This document shows, in pieces, positions 56,366 through 64,000 of a stretch of 64,000 nucleotides of DNA; the first letter of the stretch is position 1; every line of letters begins with the position of its first letter. A program made the position numbers and the translations under genes. Below the pieces are notes generated by a model. The model was not told the DNA's origin. It made no database searches and saw only the letters and a list, made by a program, of their open reading frames with translations. Origin of the DNA: Faecalibacterium longum CLA-AA-H243 (lineage in GTDB: Bacteria; Bacillota; Clostridia; Oscillospirales; Ruminococcaceae); the NCBI RefSeq assembly GCF_020687245.1, contig NZ_JAJEQG010000008.1, positions 1-64,000 of the forward strand, read 5' to 3'.

Positions 56366-57742
56366 TTAGACGGAGTAGCCGACAGACTCCATGCCGTCCA
56401 GCAGGGTATCGACCAGGTCAGCGCCGGAAGCATTGTCGTAATCCAGAGTGTCGAACACTTCCTGATAGATGCCGGTGCCGGTAGCCTTCAGGTCGTTGGA
56501 CTCGAACAGGGGGTCCAGCTGGTTGGAAACGAAGGCCATGACCTTGCCGTTTGCCTCAGCGACCAGCTCCTTGACGGCGCCGGCAGCCTGAGCAGCAGCC
56601 AGACCAGCCTTGGAGGCGGGGATGCCGCACTCAGAACCCATGATGGAAGCGCCCTTCTCCTCGTTCAGCAGGAAGTTGATGAGGGTAGCTGCCTCTGCGG
56701 GATGCTCGCAGGTCTTGGTGATGGCCAGACCCATGGAGACCTTGGAGAAGCCGCCGTTGTAATCGCCGAACTTGATCTCCTCGCCCACGGTGAAGCCAGC
56801 CTTGTTCTCCTCGTCCAGAGCGTCAGCGTACTTGGTAGCGGAGGAGTCCCACTCGAAGCAGCCGGCCAGCTTGCCGGTAATCCACTCGGTGGACTGGTGA
56901 GCGGCGTTGTCGCCGTTGGAGCCGTAGTAGGTGGGCAGGCTCATGATGACGTGACCATCCACCAGGCTCTTGATGAAGTCGATGCCCTCAGCGATCTGGT
57001 CAGCGTCGTAGTTCAGGGTAGAGGTGGTGGGGTCTGCCCAGTCCTTGCCGTACTTGGACTCGAGGTAGAAGACCATCAGGATCATACGGTCGTATGCGCC
57101 CAGGTGCAGGGGATAGTAGTCATCGCCCAGCTTCTCCTGGAAGGTCTTGCCGGCAGCCATCAGCTCGTCCAGAGTGGTGGGGAAGGAGATGCCGGCCTTG
57201 TCGAAGGTGGTCTTGTTCCAGTAGAAGATACGGCCGGTCATGGAGACAGGCACGCACTGCTGGGCGTTTGCCACGTTGCAGGCAGCCAGCTTGGCCTCGT
57301 CCCACTGGGTCAGGTCCAGATAGTCGGAGACGCTGTTCAGGTCGATGAAGGTCTGGCCGCTCTTGGAGTAGTTGTACAGCCAGTTCCAGTTGATCTGGCA
57401 GACATCCTCAGCGACGCCGCCTGCGAACTTGGTGGACATGGTGTCCTCCCAGCCGGACCATGCAGCGAAGGTGGGGTTGACGGTGATGGTGCTGTGCTCA
57501 GCAGAGAAAGCCTTGATGGCCTCCTGGTAAGCATTGTGACGGGACTCGCCGCCCCACCAGCTCATGGTCAGGGTGACGGGGTCAGAAGACAGACCGGCCA
57601 CAGAAGCTGCTGCGGAAGAAGCAGCGGTGGAAGTGGCGGTAGAACCAGTGTTGCTGGAGCCGCCGCAGGCGGCCAGCAGGCCGGCAGCACCCACAGCGCC
57701 AGAGACCTTCAGAAAGTCACGACGAGAAATTGCCTTGCTCAT
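56366..57742 (-). CDS. ABC transporter solute-binding lipoprotein (family 1)
   Basis: A 458-residue extracellular sugar-binding protein. SRRDFLK, a hydrophobic stretch and lipobox LAAC near residue 24 mark a lipoprotein signal, perhaps Tat-dependent; a Ser/Thr/Ala-rich linker follows. The mature part has the family 1 layout (MSWWGG near the start). The start at 57742 follows GGAGGAG. Placement by GH28/GH105 suggests galacturonate or rhamnogalacturonan oligosaccharides as ligand. Confidence 0.92.
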   Translation of the reverse strand: MSKAISRRDFLKVSGAVGAAGLLAACGGSSNTGSTATSTAASSAAASVAGLSSDPVTLTMSWWGGESRHNAYQEAIKAFSAEHSTITVNPTFAAWSGWEDTMSTKFAGGVAEDVCQINWNWLYNYSKSGQTFIDLNSVSDYLDLTQWDEAKLAACNVANAQQCVPVSMTGRIFYWNKTTFDKAGISFPTTLDELMAAGKTFQEKLGDDYYPLHLGAYDRMILMVFYLESKYGKDWADPTTSTLNYDADQIAEGIDFIKSLVDGHVIMSLPTYYGSNGDNAAHQSTEWITGKLAGCFEWDSSATKYADALDEENKAGFTVGEEIKFGDYNGGFSKVSMGLAITKTCEHPAEAATLINFLLNEEKGASIMGSECGIPASKAGLAAAQAAGAVKELVAEANGKVMAFVSNQLDPLFESNDLKATGTGIYQEVFDTLDYDNASGADLVDTLLDGMESVGYSV

Positions 57743-58221
57743 TTTCGTTCTCCTCCTATGTAGAAAACATCTTCTTGCATGGATGCCTCTGCAAAGCATC
57801 CGTTGTATACAAATATGATACCAAAGGCAAGAAAAAAAAGAAAGATGCAAATTGTAGTGATAACGGCAGAAAACGTACAAATATTGCGCTTATTTTTTGC
57901 CCGGTTTTGACGTCATTGCCATAATGAATAAACTTGGACCGAAAAACTGTGCAACTTGTATACTTCAACGATTTGCATAGAAAACTGGGATGCAACAGGA
58001 GAAGATTGGCCTGAATTGCAAGAATTTTGTAGCCGAGGCAGAATTTGTTGAAAGAGCGTTGTATACATCAAAAGCGACGATAACAGAAAGTTCCGACCCT
58101 GAGCTGATATATCAATAGTGCAAAAAACGCGCGAATTGGGGCGCGACTGATATATCACGGATGCAGAAAAGATACAAAAATGCCGTCCGGCGTGCGGACG
58201 GCATAAAATCAGGAAAAAGAG
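57743..58221. other. AT-rich control region before the pectin binding-protein gene
   Basis: No gene of convincing length. It has three TTGTATAC sites (57803-57812, 57956-57965, 58059-58068) and two CTGATATATCA sequences (about 58102 and 58146). The importer promoter must lie here but no unambiguous -35/-10 pair stands out. Confidence 0.6.
57803..58068. promoter_or_regulatory. TTGTATACAA operator-like repeats
   Basis: TTGTATACAA at 57803 is a perfect palindrome; TTGTATACTT at 57956 and TTGTATACAT at 58059 match in 8 of 10. GTATAC cores of this kind are bound by GntR-family regulators of sugar-acid genes; no such regulator is in the window. Confidence 0.5.
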
Positions 58222-58824
58222 TCACCGGCGGGCGGCGTAGAAGGCGCTGCGCTCCCGGAAATAGCACTGGGGACACATGCTGACGTACTGGACGTCGTTC
58301 TCAAGGTCGATGGCTACCTGTTCGCCCTCAAAGACGAAGCGGCCGTTGACCTTGCGGCAGTTGCAGGTGGCCTTGCGGCCGCAGGTGCAGATGGTCTTCA
58401 TCTCCTCGATGGTGTGGGCCAGCTCCAGAAGCCGGGTGGAGCCGGGGAAGCCCTTGAGGGAGAAGTCGGAGCGCAGGCCGTAGCAGATGACGGGGATGTT
58501 CAGCTCTACCGTCACCATGAACAGCTGCTCGGCCTGCTCGGCAGTGAGGAACTGGCTCTCGTCACAGAGCACACAGGCCAGAGGCCGACCCTCGCTGCTG
58601 GCGGCCCGGACGGCCTCCACCAGGTCCATGTCCGGCGGCACCAGCAGGTCGGCAGGGCGGCGGACGCCCAGACGGCTCACGAGGTCGCCGCTGCCCTTGG
58701 TGTCCACCTTCGGCTTGAGGATGAGCACCCGCATCCCCTGCTCCTCGTAGTTGTGGGCCACCTGCATCAGCGCGGTGCTCTTGCCGCTGTTCATTGCGCC
58801 GTAACGGAAATAAAGCTTTGCCAT
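58222..58824 (-). CDS. tdk: Thymidine kinase (type II)
   Basis: A 200-residue salvage kinase making dTMP from thymidine. Walker A is GAMNSGKST (residues 9-17), the catalytic region reads VLCDESQFL near residue 90, and the C-terminal lasso has the zinc cysteines in CTCGRKATC and CPQC. Length and motifs are typical of the tetrameric TK1-like type. Start at 58824 after GAGGAGA. Confidence 0.95.
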   Translation of the reverse strand: MAKLYFRYGAMNSGKSTALMQVAHNYEEQGMRVLILKPKVDTKGSGDLVSRLGVRRPADLLVPPDMDLVEAVRAASSEGRPLACVLCDESQFLTAEQAEQLFMVTVELNIPVICYGLRSDFSLKGFPGSTRLLELAHTIEEMKTICTCGRKATCNCRKVNGRFVFEGEQVAIDLENDVQYVSMCPQCYFRERSAFYAARR

Positions 58825-58850
58825 GTCGAAAAAGTCTCCTCATGAAAGGA

Positions 58851-58880
58851 CTCTCTCAGCCAAAGCCTGACGGAGAGGGC
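58851..58880 (+). repeat. Partial REP-like repeat
   Basis: CTCTCAGCCAAAGCCTGACG followed by GAGAGGG: an eroded copy of the repeat family between tdk and rex. Confidence 0.6.
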
Positions 58881-58902
58881 CTGTATTATTGATAGTATGT
58901 GC

Positions 58903-59544
58903 TCAGTCCTGATTGCGCAGCCGATAGCCCAGGCTCATCAGGCTGTCGCCGAGGTGGACGTTCTCCACCACCACGTCGGGGTAGGAGACAGACAGATCGT
59001 AGTGGGAGAAGTTCCAGAAGCCCTGAATGCCCAGAGCCACCAGACGGCCGCTGATCTCCTCTGCGCCGCTGCGGGGCAGACAGAGCACAGCCACCTCGGG
59101 GTGGTGCTCGGCGCAGAAAGCTTCCAGCTCATCAATGTGTAAAATCTGGATGCCGTTGATCTCTTTGCCTACCTCGTCGGGGGCATTGTCGAAGGCGGCG
59201 ATGAGCTTGTAGCCGTTGGTGTCGGTGGTGATGAAGCGGCTCACAGCCTTGCCCAGACGGCCGCAGCCAATAAGGATGGTGGGCAGGAGGTCGCCGTTGC
59301 CAAAGAGCAGATGCTCAAGGATGCTCAGCAGGTTCTCCACCGAGTAGCCGATGCCCTGACGGCCATTCACGTCGCCGATGCAGTTGAAGTCCTGCCGCAC
59401 CTGAGAGGCAGTGGTACCCATCTGGGCGGCCAGCTCACGGGACGAGATGCTGGTGATGCCGTCGTTCTTCAGGGTGCGCAGGTAGCGATAGTATTTGGGC
59501 AGGCGCTTGATGACGGGCAGAGAAGCTTTGCCGGGAGTGTTCAT
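58903..59544 (-). CDS. rex: Redox-sensing transcriptional repressor Rex
   Basis: A 213-residue repressor that binds NAD(H) and lifts repression of fermentation and redox genes when NADH rises. The winged helix (about 10-65) contains ISSRELAAQMGTTASQVRQD; the Rossmann domain opens with LIGCGRLGKA near residue 88. The start at 59544 follows AAAGGAGA; a frame open to 59814 runs through the promoter. Monocistronic and divergent from the TepA-like gene. Confidence 0.95.
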   Translation of the reverse strand: MNTPGKASLPVIKRLPKYYRYLRTLKNDGITSISSRELAAQMGTTASQVRQDFNCIGDVNGRQGIGYSVENLLSILEHLLFGNGDLLPTILIGCGRLGKAVSRFITTDTNGYKLIAAFDNAPDEVGKEINGIQILHIDELEAFCAEHHPEVAVLCLPRSGAEEISGRLVALGIQGFWNFSHYDLSVSYPDVVVENVHLGDSLMSLGYRLRNQD

Positions 59545-59675
59545 AGGGGGGTCTCCTTTCTTTTTATCCGCAGCATTGCCGGGGAGAAGTGCGCAGCGGC
59601 AGAGTGCTCCGGCAAAAGATTTGTACTTTCTTGTACAATAATGATACATATTTGACAATCTTATCTCTAGTATAA

Positions 59676-59703
59676 AGTATACAGCGCGAAGACAGAATGT
59701 CAA
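59676..59703 (-). promoter_or_regulatory. Promoter of rex
   Basis: Leftward TTGACA (59698-59703) and TATACT (59676-59681), spacing 16 bp. I do not see a clear Rex operator in it. Confidence 0.7.
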
Positions 59704-59807
59704 ACCATTTGGCACATTTTTTTGAGAAAGAAAAGAAATCTTTGCCGAAGTATAACCGGCAGGAATGCCGGACAAGCTGAAATGAAGCAAAAAGGAGGAT
59801 ACGCAGA

Positions 59808-60494
59808 ATGTCACAAGAAGAGAAGAACATCCCCGTGGAGCAGCAGCGGCTGGAAAAAGAGCAGATCGAGGATATGGGCAGCGTTTACCGTACCCGGGGA
59901 GCTCACGCCATCCACTGCCTGACGGTCATCGGGCAGGTGGAGGGCCATGTGGAAGCGCCTCAGGGCCAGAAGACCACCAAGTATGAGCACGTCATCCCCC
60001 AGCTGGTGGCCGTGCAGGAGGACCCCGCCATCGAGGGCCTGCTGGTCCTGCTCAATACGGTGGGCGGGGATGTGGAGGCGGGGCTTGCGCTGGCGGAGCT
60101 CATCGCCAGCATCTCCAAGCCCAGTGCGGCGGTGGTGCTGGGCGGGGGCCACTCCATCGGCATCCCGCTGGCCGTCAGCGCCCAGCGGAGCTTCATCGTG
60201 CCTACTGCCACCATGACGGTCCACCCCGTCCGCCATTCCGGCATGATACTGGGCGTGCCCCAGACCATGCGCTGGTTCGAGCAGATGCAGGAGCGCATCA
60301 CCGGCTTCGTGGCGTCCCACAGCGGCATCTCGGAGAAGCGGTACACCGAGCTGATGATGCGCACGGGCGAGCTGGTCATGGACGTGGGTACCGTGCTGGA
60401 TGGCCGAAAAGCCGTGCGGGAAAAGCTTATCGACGAGCTGGGCGGGCTGTCGGACGCGCTGGCATGGCTCTACCGAGAAATCGAGGGGAAATAA
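59808..60494 (+). CDS. TepA-like ClpP-family serine protease
   Basis: A 228-residue ClpP-fold protein. S116 in GGGHSIGIP and H139 in MTVHPVRH are candidate catalytic residues; NTVGGDV is the oxyanion strand. It lacks the handle features of true ClpP and matches the TepA (translocation-enhancing) group, which in Bacillus also precedes spoIIIE. The start follows AAAGGAGGAT. It ends 132 bp before ftsK. Confidence 0.88.
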   Translation: MSQEEKNIPVEQQRLEKEQIEDMGSVYRTRGAHAIHCLTVIGQVEGHVEAPQGQKTTKYEHVIPQLVAVQEDPAIEGLLVLLNTVGGDVEAGLALAELIASISKPSAAVVLGGGHSIGIPLAVSAQRSFIVPTATMTVHPVRHSGMILGVPQTMRWFEQMQERITGFVASHSGISEKRYTELMMRTGELVMDVGTVLDGRKAVREKLIDELGGLSDALAWLYREIEGK

Positions 60495-60495
60495 A

Positions 60496-60524
60496 TTGCC
60501 ATTTGACTTTTCCCGTGGTACAAT
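60496..60524 (+). promoter_or_regulatory. Promoter of ftsK
   Basis: TTGCCA and TACAAT, spacing 17 bp, followed by a leader of about 95 nt. Confidence 0.65.
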
Positions 60525-60626
60525 GAAAGAATCGAGTAGTATCGAAATTCTTCCATCGTCACCGACAGAGCCGCCCTGAGCGCGCCCTGCTTCATGATAT
60601 AAAATAAGGAACGGGTTTTAGGAAAC

Positions 60627-63530
60627 ATGGCAAAGAGAAAACGCAAGACCTCCGGGCGCAGCACAGCCTCGCGCCGCAAGAACCGGACACAGGACCGGAT
60701 GCCCGCGGGGCTCATCACCCTGTTTGCGGGGCTGGTGCTCATGGCGCTGGCTTTCGTGCCGGGCAGCTCGGCTTGGCGCACGATGCACGATGTCCTGTTC
60801 GGCGTGTTCGGCTGCGGAAGTTTCGTGCTGGGCGCAGCGCTGTGCTATCTGGCCATCCTCTACACCCGGGGCGAAGACCTTCTGCCCCATATCGCAAAGC
60901 TGGTGCTGGGGCTCATCTTCGCCAGCGGCACGGTTATCGTCTTTTCTGACATCCCCACCGACCAGACCGCCGCGCAGATGACTGCCGCCTGTTATCATAA
61001 TGGTATGAGCGCATGGCTCTCGGGCGGTGCGCTGGGCGCTGTGCTGGGCGGGACGCTCCTGCTGCTCTGCGGCAGACCCGCCGCCAATCTGGTCATGGCG
61101 GCGCTGGCGGCCTGCGCCAGTCTGTACATTTTTGACGTTACGCCCGCCGAGTGCTGGCAGTGGCTCTGCAACGTGGGCGGCAGCGTCCACGAAAAGGGCC
61201 TTGCCGTCCACGAGCAGAATGCCGCCCGCCGGGCTGAGCGTCTGGCAGAACGCGCCGCTGAGGAGGCCGCGGCAGAGGAATATGAAGACTATGACGACGA
61301 CCTGCCGGAAGACGAAGTGGGCGAAGGCGAGGACTACTACGGCGGCGAAGAGCCTGCCGCGCCCGCCTTCCATATCCAGCCTCCCGGCTGGCTGGCTGGC
61401 GTCTTCCACTGGGGCCATCAGGTGATGCAGGGCGGCGAACAGGCGGAGCCTGCCCCTGCGCCCGCACCGGAAGCGCAGACCCCGCCTCAGCCCGAGCCTG
61501 CCCCCGTACAGGTGGAAAAGTCCCGGCCTCGTGCGCCCTTTGATATTGACTTAGGCCCTGACCATACCACCGTCACCGAGGGCGGCAGTGAGCCTATCGA
61601 GCCCATCATCCTCGGCCCCGGCGGCACCTTCGGCATGGACCCGCTCCGCCGTGCGCCCATCCGCGCCACCGTGACTCCCATCGTCCCGGACGCTGTGGAT
61701 ACTGCCGCTGAGGACTTCTTCACGGCCCAGCCCGAGCCGACGGTGACACCTACCGTCACGCCCGCTGCCCCGGCAGAAGAGCCGGAACAGCAGCCCGCAC
61801 CTGAGCCGCCGCTCTCTTTCGGCATCCCGCTCTATGATTTGACCCCGACTCCGGAACCGGCCCCGCAGCCGGTCAGCGCCGAGAATGCGGTGGCGTTCCG
61901 CTCTGAGCCGGATGAGGACGGCTGGATCAGCATCACCAGCGACCCGGTGGAGGAAAAAGACCTCAACACGCTGGTGGCAGCCGCCATGGAAAAGCCTGCT
62001 GTCTCCGAGGAGCAGGCCGCGAACGCCCCCGCCGAAGAGGCGGAGACGGAGGAGAGCTTCCAGTATCAGTACCCGTCCATCGAGCTGTTCGAGCGCGCCC
62101 CGGAGGAAAGCGACTCCGGCGCGGAAGACGAGCTGAAAGCCAACGCCCAGAAGCTGGTGGACACGCTGGAAAGTTTCGGCGTCCGCACCCGTGTGCTGGA
62201 TATTTCCCGCGGCCCGTCGGTCACCCGGTATGAAGTCCAGCCCATGGCGGGTGTCAAGATAAGCCGCATCACTTCGCTGGCGGACGACATCGCCCTGAAC
62301 CTGGCGGTGGCCGATGTCCGCATGGAGGCACCCATCCCCGGCAAGCCTGCCGTGGGCATCGAGGTGCCGAACCATAAGAAAACGCCGGTCTACATCCGCA
62401 GCGTCTTTGAGAGCCAGAGCTTTTTGCGGATGACCTCGCCGATGGGCATTGCGCTGGGCAAGGACATCGCCGGTGTGGCCCAGGTGGCCGACCTGTGCAA
62501 GATGCCCCATCTGCTCATCGCGGGCAGCACCGGCAGCGGTAAATCGGTCTGTGTCAACAGCATCATCATGAGCCTGTTGTTCCGCTCCAGCCCCGAGGAC
62601 GTCAAGCTCCTGCTCATCGACCCCAAGGTCGTCGAGCTGGCTGAGTACAACGGCATCCCCCACCTGCTGATGCCCGTCGTCACCGAGCCCCGCAAGGCGG
62701 CCGGCGCACTGGGCGGCGCAGTGCAGGAGATGGAGCGCCGCTACCACCTCTTCGCGGAGAACAACGTCCGCGACATCAAGTCCTTCAATAAGCTGGCTGC
62801 AACGGACCCGAACCTCGAGAAGATGCCCTATATCGCCATCATCATCGACGAGCTGGCCGATTTGATGATGGTCGTCGGCAAGGATGTCGAAGACTCCATC
62901 TGCCGCATCGCCCAGAAGGCCCGCGCCGCCGGTATGCACCTCATCGTGGCGACCCAGCGCCCCAGCGTGGACGTCATCACCGGCCTCATCAAGGCCAATA
63001 TCCCCAGCCGCATCGCCTTCGCCGTGTCCAGTCAGGTGGACAGCCGCACCATCCTCGACGGTGCCGGTGCCGAAAAGCTGCTGGGCATGGGCGATATGCT
63101 CTTCATGCCCGTGGGCGCACCCAAGCCCACCCGTATCCAGGGTACCTTTGTGCGGGATGAGGAGATCAGCCGTGTGCTGGACTTCATCAAGAAGAGCGCC
63201 ACCGTCCAGTACGACGAAGCCATGATAGAGGCTATGGAAAAACACGCCATCCAGGACGGCAAGAAGGGCAGCAGCTCTGCCGACTCCGACGAGGAGGGCG
63301 GCAGTGACCCGATGCTCAAGCAGGCCGTGGAGGTGGTCATCGACGCCGGCCAGGCGTCTACCAGCCTGCTGCAGCGCCGCTGCAAGCTGGGTTATGCCCG
63401 CGCCGCCCGCATCATGGACGAGATGGAAGAAAAGGGCATTATCGGCCCCTACGAGGGCGCAAAGCCCCGCGCTGTCCTCATCAGCCGCCAGCAGTGGCTG
63501 GAAATGCAGATGAATCAGCCGGATGAATAA
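60627..63530 (+). CDS. ftsK: DNA translocase FtsK/SpoIIIE
   Basis: A 967-residue DNA pump that clears chromosome from the division septum and, in spore formers, moves it into the forespore. Four membrane segments (about 30-165) are followed by a long Pro/Glu/Ala-rich linker (about 200-500), the alpha/beta motor with Walker [11 protein letters not shown] near residue 633 and Walker [10 protein letters not shown] near 735, and a C-terminal gamma winged helix (about 895-955) that reads orientation sequences. The basic N-terminus [10 protein letters not shown] starts after AGGAAAC. Complete. Confidence 0.96.
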   Translation: MAKRKRKTSGRSTASRRKNRTQDRMPAGLITLFAGLVLMALAFVPGSSAWRTMHDVLFGVFGCGSFVLGAALCYLAILYTRGEDLLPHIAKLVLGLIFASGTVIVFSDIPTDQTAAQMTAACYHNGMSAWLSGGALGAVLGGTLLLLCGRPAANLVMAALAACASLYIFDVTPAECWQWLCNVGGSVHEKGLAVHEQNAARRAERLAERAAEEAAAEEYEDYDDDLPEDEVGEGEDYYGGEEPAAPAFHIQPPGWLAGVFHWGHQVMQGGEQAEPAPAPAPEAQTPPQPEPAPVQVEKSRPRAPFDIDLGPDHTTVTEGGSEPIEPIILGPGGTFGMDPLRRAPIRATVTPIVPDAVDTAAEDFFTAQPEPTVTPTVTPAAPAEEPEQQPAPEPPLSFGIPLYDLTPTPEPAPQPVSAENAVAFRSEPDEDGWISITSDPVEEKDLNTLVAAAMEKPAVSEEQAANAPAEEAETEESFQYQYPSIELFERAPEESDSGAEDELKANAQKLVDTLESFGVRTRVLDISRGPSVTRYEVQPMAGVKISRITSLADDIALNLAVADVRMEAPIPGKPAVGIEVPNHKKTPVYIRSVFESQSFLRMTSPMGIALGKDIAGVAQVADLCKMPHLLIAGSTGSGKSVCVNSIIMSLLFRSSPEDVKLLLIDPKVVELAEYNGIPHLLMPVVTEPRKAAGALGGAVQEMERRYHLFAENNVRDIKSFNKLAATDPNLEKMPYIAIIIDELADLMMVVGKDVEDSICRIAQKARAAGMHLIVATQRPSVDVITGLIKANIPSRIAFAVSSQVDSRTILDGAGAEKLLGMGDMLFMPVGAPKPTRIQGTFVRDEEISRVLDFIKKSATVQYDEAMIEAMEKHAIQDGKKGSSSADSDEEGGSDPMLKQAVEVVIDAGQASTSLLQRRCKLGYARAARIMDEMEEKGIIGPYEGAKPRAVLISRQQWLEMQMNQPDE

Positions 63531-63600
63531 CCTCTCAGTCAAAGCCGGACGGCTTTGCCAGCTCCCCTACCAGGGAAGCCACTGGCGTACCGGACAGGCT
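63531..63600 (+). repeat. Dispersed REP-like repeat, copy 5
   Basis: Begins with CCTCTCAGTC directly after the ftsK stop codon, followed by AAAGCC/GGCTTT, GCCAGCTCCCCT and an imperfect AGGGAAGCC. It may also serve as the ftsK transcript end. Confidence 0.8.
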
Positions 63601-63691
63601 CACGCTGGATGAATAGGAATAGAATTTTTGATTTCGGAAGCAATAGAGCCCTGCTGTATAGGGCAGGCATAATGAAAGAAAAAGGATAACT

Positions 63692-64000
63692 ATGGAACAT
63701 TACACCGAATTTCTCCCCATCAGCCGGGCCGACATGGAGGCCCGGGGATGGGACCAGCTGGACTTCGTGGTGGTGGGCGGCGACGCCTATGTGGACCACC
63801 CCAGCTTTGGCACCGCCATCATCAGCCGCCTGCTGGAAGCCGAGGGCTACAAGGTGGGCGTGCTGGCCCAGCCCCGCTACACCGACTGCGAGGACTTCAA
63901 GCGGTTCGGAAAGCCGAAGTACGGCTTCTTCATCGGCGGCGGCAATGTGGACAGCATGGTGAGTCACTATTCCGTCGCAAAGATCCCCCGCGCGGAGGAC
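63692..64000 (+). CDS. YgiQ-family radical SAM protein, N-terminal part
   Basis: The first 103 residues of a gene that runs out of the window. [35 protein letters not shown] and [13 protein letters not shown] match the start of YgiQ-type (UPF0313) proteins; the Fe-S CxxxCxxC motif would come later and cannot be seen. The ATG follows AAAGGATAAC. The function of the family is unknown. Confidence 0.85.
   Translation, partial: MEHYTEFLPISRADMEARGWDQLDFVVVGGDAYVDHPSFGTAIISRLLEAEGYKVGVLAQPRYTDCEDFKRFGKPKYGFFIGGGNVDSMVSHYSVAKIPRAED

Overview
The window reads as a chromosomal segment of a GC-rich gut Clostridia, most likely Faecalibacterium or a close Oscillospiraceae relative. The signs are Firmicutes-type gene content (Rex, GreA, TepA next to FtsK/SpoIIIE, DegV, an FMN riboswitch), strong GGAGG ribosome sites, many U-tract hairpin terminators, a DUF6061-like protein, and pectin and fructan sugar loci. 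Species assignment is inference; no rRNA gene is present.

Layout. 1-11906 is core: a SWIM/SNF2 helicase, an NlpC/P60 hydrolase, an M19 dipeptidase, a beta-lactamase-fold serine hydrolase, a TauE/SafE permease, DegV, a CPBP protease, TadA, a short-chain dehydrogenase with an odd N-terminal extension, and the housekeeping sigma factor. 12053-13264 is a tRNA region (two identical, oppositely oriented tRNA-Thr, plus tRNA-Asp and tRNA-Trp) that also holds a candidate small RNA and copies of a dispersed repeat. 13506-28627 carries glnS, an FMN-binding protein, an LRR/VWA/MoxR trio, initiator tRNA, an ECF sigma/DUF4349 pair, argF, a dCMP deaminase, an EF-G-like GTPase, greA and lysS.

28599-39114 is the most interesting part: an integrated element bounded by a 30-bp direct repeat of the lysS 3' end. 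It carries a tyrosine integrase, an excisionase-like protein, a MobV-type relaxase, a D5/SF3-type replication helicase, an origin-like hairpin field and, as cargo, a complete FMN-riboswitch-controlled riboflavin operon (ribD-ribE-ribBA-ribH) followed by a winged-helix protein and a low-molecular-weight phosphatase. I read it as an integrative mobilizable element that carries riboflavin prototrophy. The terminator that probably belonged to lysS now lies beyond the right end.

39415-50354 is a sucrose/fructan locus (GH32, an LplB/LplC-type ABC importer without its ATPase, a LacI regulator, a YesL-like protein, a fructokinase and a GH13 amylosucrase-like enzyme). 50484-57742 is a pectin locus (GH105, GH28, an AraC regulator and a second ABC importer). 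58222-64000 returns to core genes: thymidine kinase, Rex, a TepA-like ClpP homologue, FtsK and the start of a YgiQ-type radical SAM protein. All calls come from reading sequence and translations; no database search was run.
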